Assembly (NCBI GenBank): GCA_019429255.1
Contig: JAHYIY010000005.1
Coordinates: forward strand, 1 to 64,000
Origin: Desulfuromonadales bacterium
GTDB lineage: Bacteria > Desulfobacterota > Desulfuromonadia > Desulfuromonadales > Geopsychrobacteraceae
Reading direction: 5' to 3'
Length of the DNA: 64,000 bases
The notes beneath the pieces are model-generated. The model did no database searches. It had not been told where the DNA came from and worked only from the letters and a program-made list of their open reading frames with translations. Shown one piece after another: positions 63,484-64,000 of this stretch (within the stretch, counting starts at the first letter, position 1; each line of letters begins with the position of its first letter). A program made the translations under genes and the position numbers.

Positions 63484-64000
63484 TCAGCCACCGCCGTAGG
63501 AATGCAGACCGGACAGTACCAGGTTGACTCCCAGATAGCAGAATACGGTGGCGCCAAAGCCGAAGATCGACAACCAGGCCGCTTTGCGGCCGGCCCAGCC
63601 GCGGGTAAAACGGGCATGGAGAAAGGCTGCATAGATAAACCAGACGATCAGGCTCCAGGTCTCCTTCGGGTCCCAGCTCCAGTAGGTTCCCCAGGCATAA
63701 TAAGCCCAGGCGGCGCCGGTGATGATGCCGAGGGTCAGCATTGGAAAGCCAATCATAATGGCTTTGTAGTTAATGTCGTCCAGCACCCTGGTGGGTGGGA
63801 ACATGCCAAGAACACCACCCATGGGATCAGGCCCCTGATGTTTCTCTTCCTTGCCGATTTTCAGCAGGTACATGATCGAGATACCAAAAGCGATGGCAAA
63901 ACCGGCATAACCGATAAAGCAGGTGATAACGTGATAGGTCAGCCAATTGCTCTGCAGTGCCGGTACCAGCGGATCAATCGATTTGTTCAGGCTCATCTGT
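63484..64000 (-). CDS. ccsB: Cytochrome c biogenesis protein CcsB/ResC, C-terminal part
   Basis: The gene continues past the right edge. The visible 171-172 residues have at least four membrane helices and the heme-handling WWD-type motif [18 protein letters not shown], with the flanking histidine region ([14 protein letters not shown]). CcsB (ResC) works with CcsA/ResB in system II to carry heme across the membrane and attach it to c-type apocytochromes, which fits an organism rich in c-type cytochromes such as the di-heme CoxB here. The ATG at 63996 is internal, since the family is about 280 residues long. Confidence 0.9.
   Translation of the reverse strand, partial: QMSLNKSIDPLVPALQSNWLTYHVITCFIGYAGFAIAFGISIMYLLKIGKEEKHQGPDPMGGVLGMFPPTRVLDDINYKAIMIGFPMLTLGIITGAAWAYYAWGTYWSWDPKETWSLIVWFIYAAFLHARFTRGWAGRKAAWLSIFGFGATVFCYLGVNLVLSGLHSYGGG

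Noticed and set aside
1-64000. CRISPR array or prophage
   Set aside because: The repeated sequences are widely spaced and structured rather than regularly spaced with spacers; no phage structural or integrase genes were seen.

Overview
The window looks like chromosome from a Desulfuromonadales-type (Geobacter/Desulfuromonas/Pelobacter relatives) Gram-negative anaerobe or microaerophile, probably marine or salt-exposed. This rests on the gene content: an ablA-ablB pair for the osmolyte N-epsilon-acetyl-beta-lysine, RNase J in a proteobacterial setting, a PrdB-like selenoprotein, CcsB-type cytochrome c biogenesis, an A2-type caa3 oxidase, and many short dispersed repeats. This is inference from gene families; no marker RNA gene was seen, and no tRNA or CRISPR array was recognised.

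Layout. 1-5.4 kb: the end of an RTX protein and its type I secretion system (TolC-, HlyB- and HlyD-like). 5.4-9.1 kb: a small membrane protein, then an opposite-strand cluster of periplasmic double rhodanese, UGA-read-through selenoprotein with a SECIS-like hairpin, and a nitrilase. 9.9-14.5 kb: SbcD/SbcC-like repair nuclease and HisF. 14.6-22.1 kb, minus strand: AbiEi-family protein, RuvC-like RNase H-fold protein and L-2-hydroxyglutarate oxidase in one overlapping unit; then plsC, rnj and ftsK. 22.4-35.4 kb: a phosphate island with pstS-pstC-pstA-pstB-lipoprotein-phoU on plus and phoB-phoR-phoU on minus, with the same 16-base motif (15/16 identical) ahead of pstS and phoB. Between the two halves lie a RelE/antitoxin pair and a decayed stretch with REP pairs and a REP-associated transposase remnant. 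35.5-41 kb, minus strand: Sco, CoxA, CoxC, CoxD, a di-heme CoxB and heme O synthase.

41.3-53.3 kb appears to be a copper-stress region: a sensor kinase, cardiolipin synthase, a Met/His-rich DUF305 lipoprotein, an NtrC-family regulator and a CusCBA-like efflux operon ending in a His/Met-rich periplasmic protein. Sigma-54-like promoters precede the DUF305 gene and the efflux operon, each with a related palindromic site about 105-120 bases upstream, which suggests one sigma-54 regulon. 53.4-64 kb: slyX, a KamA-family radical SAM enzyme, a threonine aldolase, a decayed aminotransferase, rhlE, ablA-ablB, DUF169 and DUF3617 proteins, several gene stubs, and the end of ccsB.

The most unusual non-coding signal is a family of at least seven dispersed elements of about 120-155 bases. 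They fold into a long outer stem with two inner hairpins, most of which carry a TCCA loop. Divergent copies change both sides of the stems together, so the fold rather than the sequence seems to be kept. Other short structured repeats (a palindromic MITE-like element, REP pairs, a 20-bp hairpin inside the cus operon) lie in most of the larger intergenic gaps.
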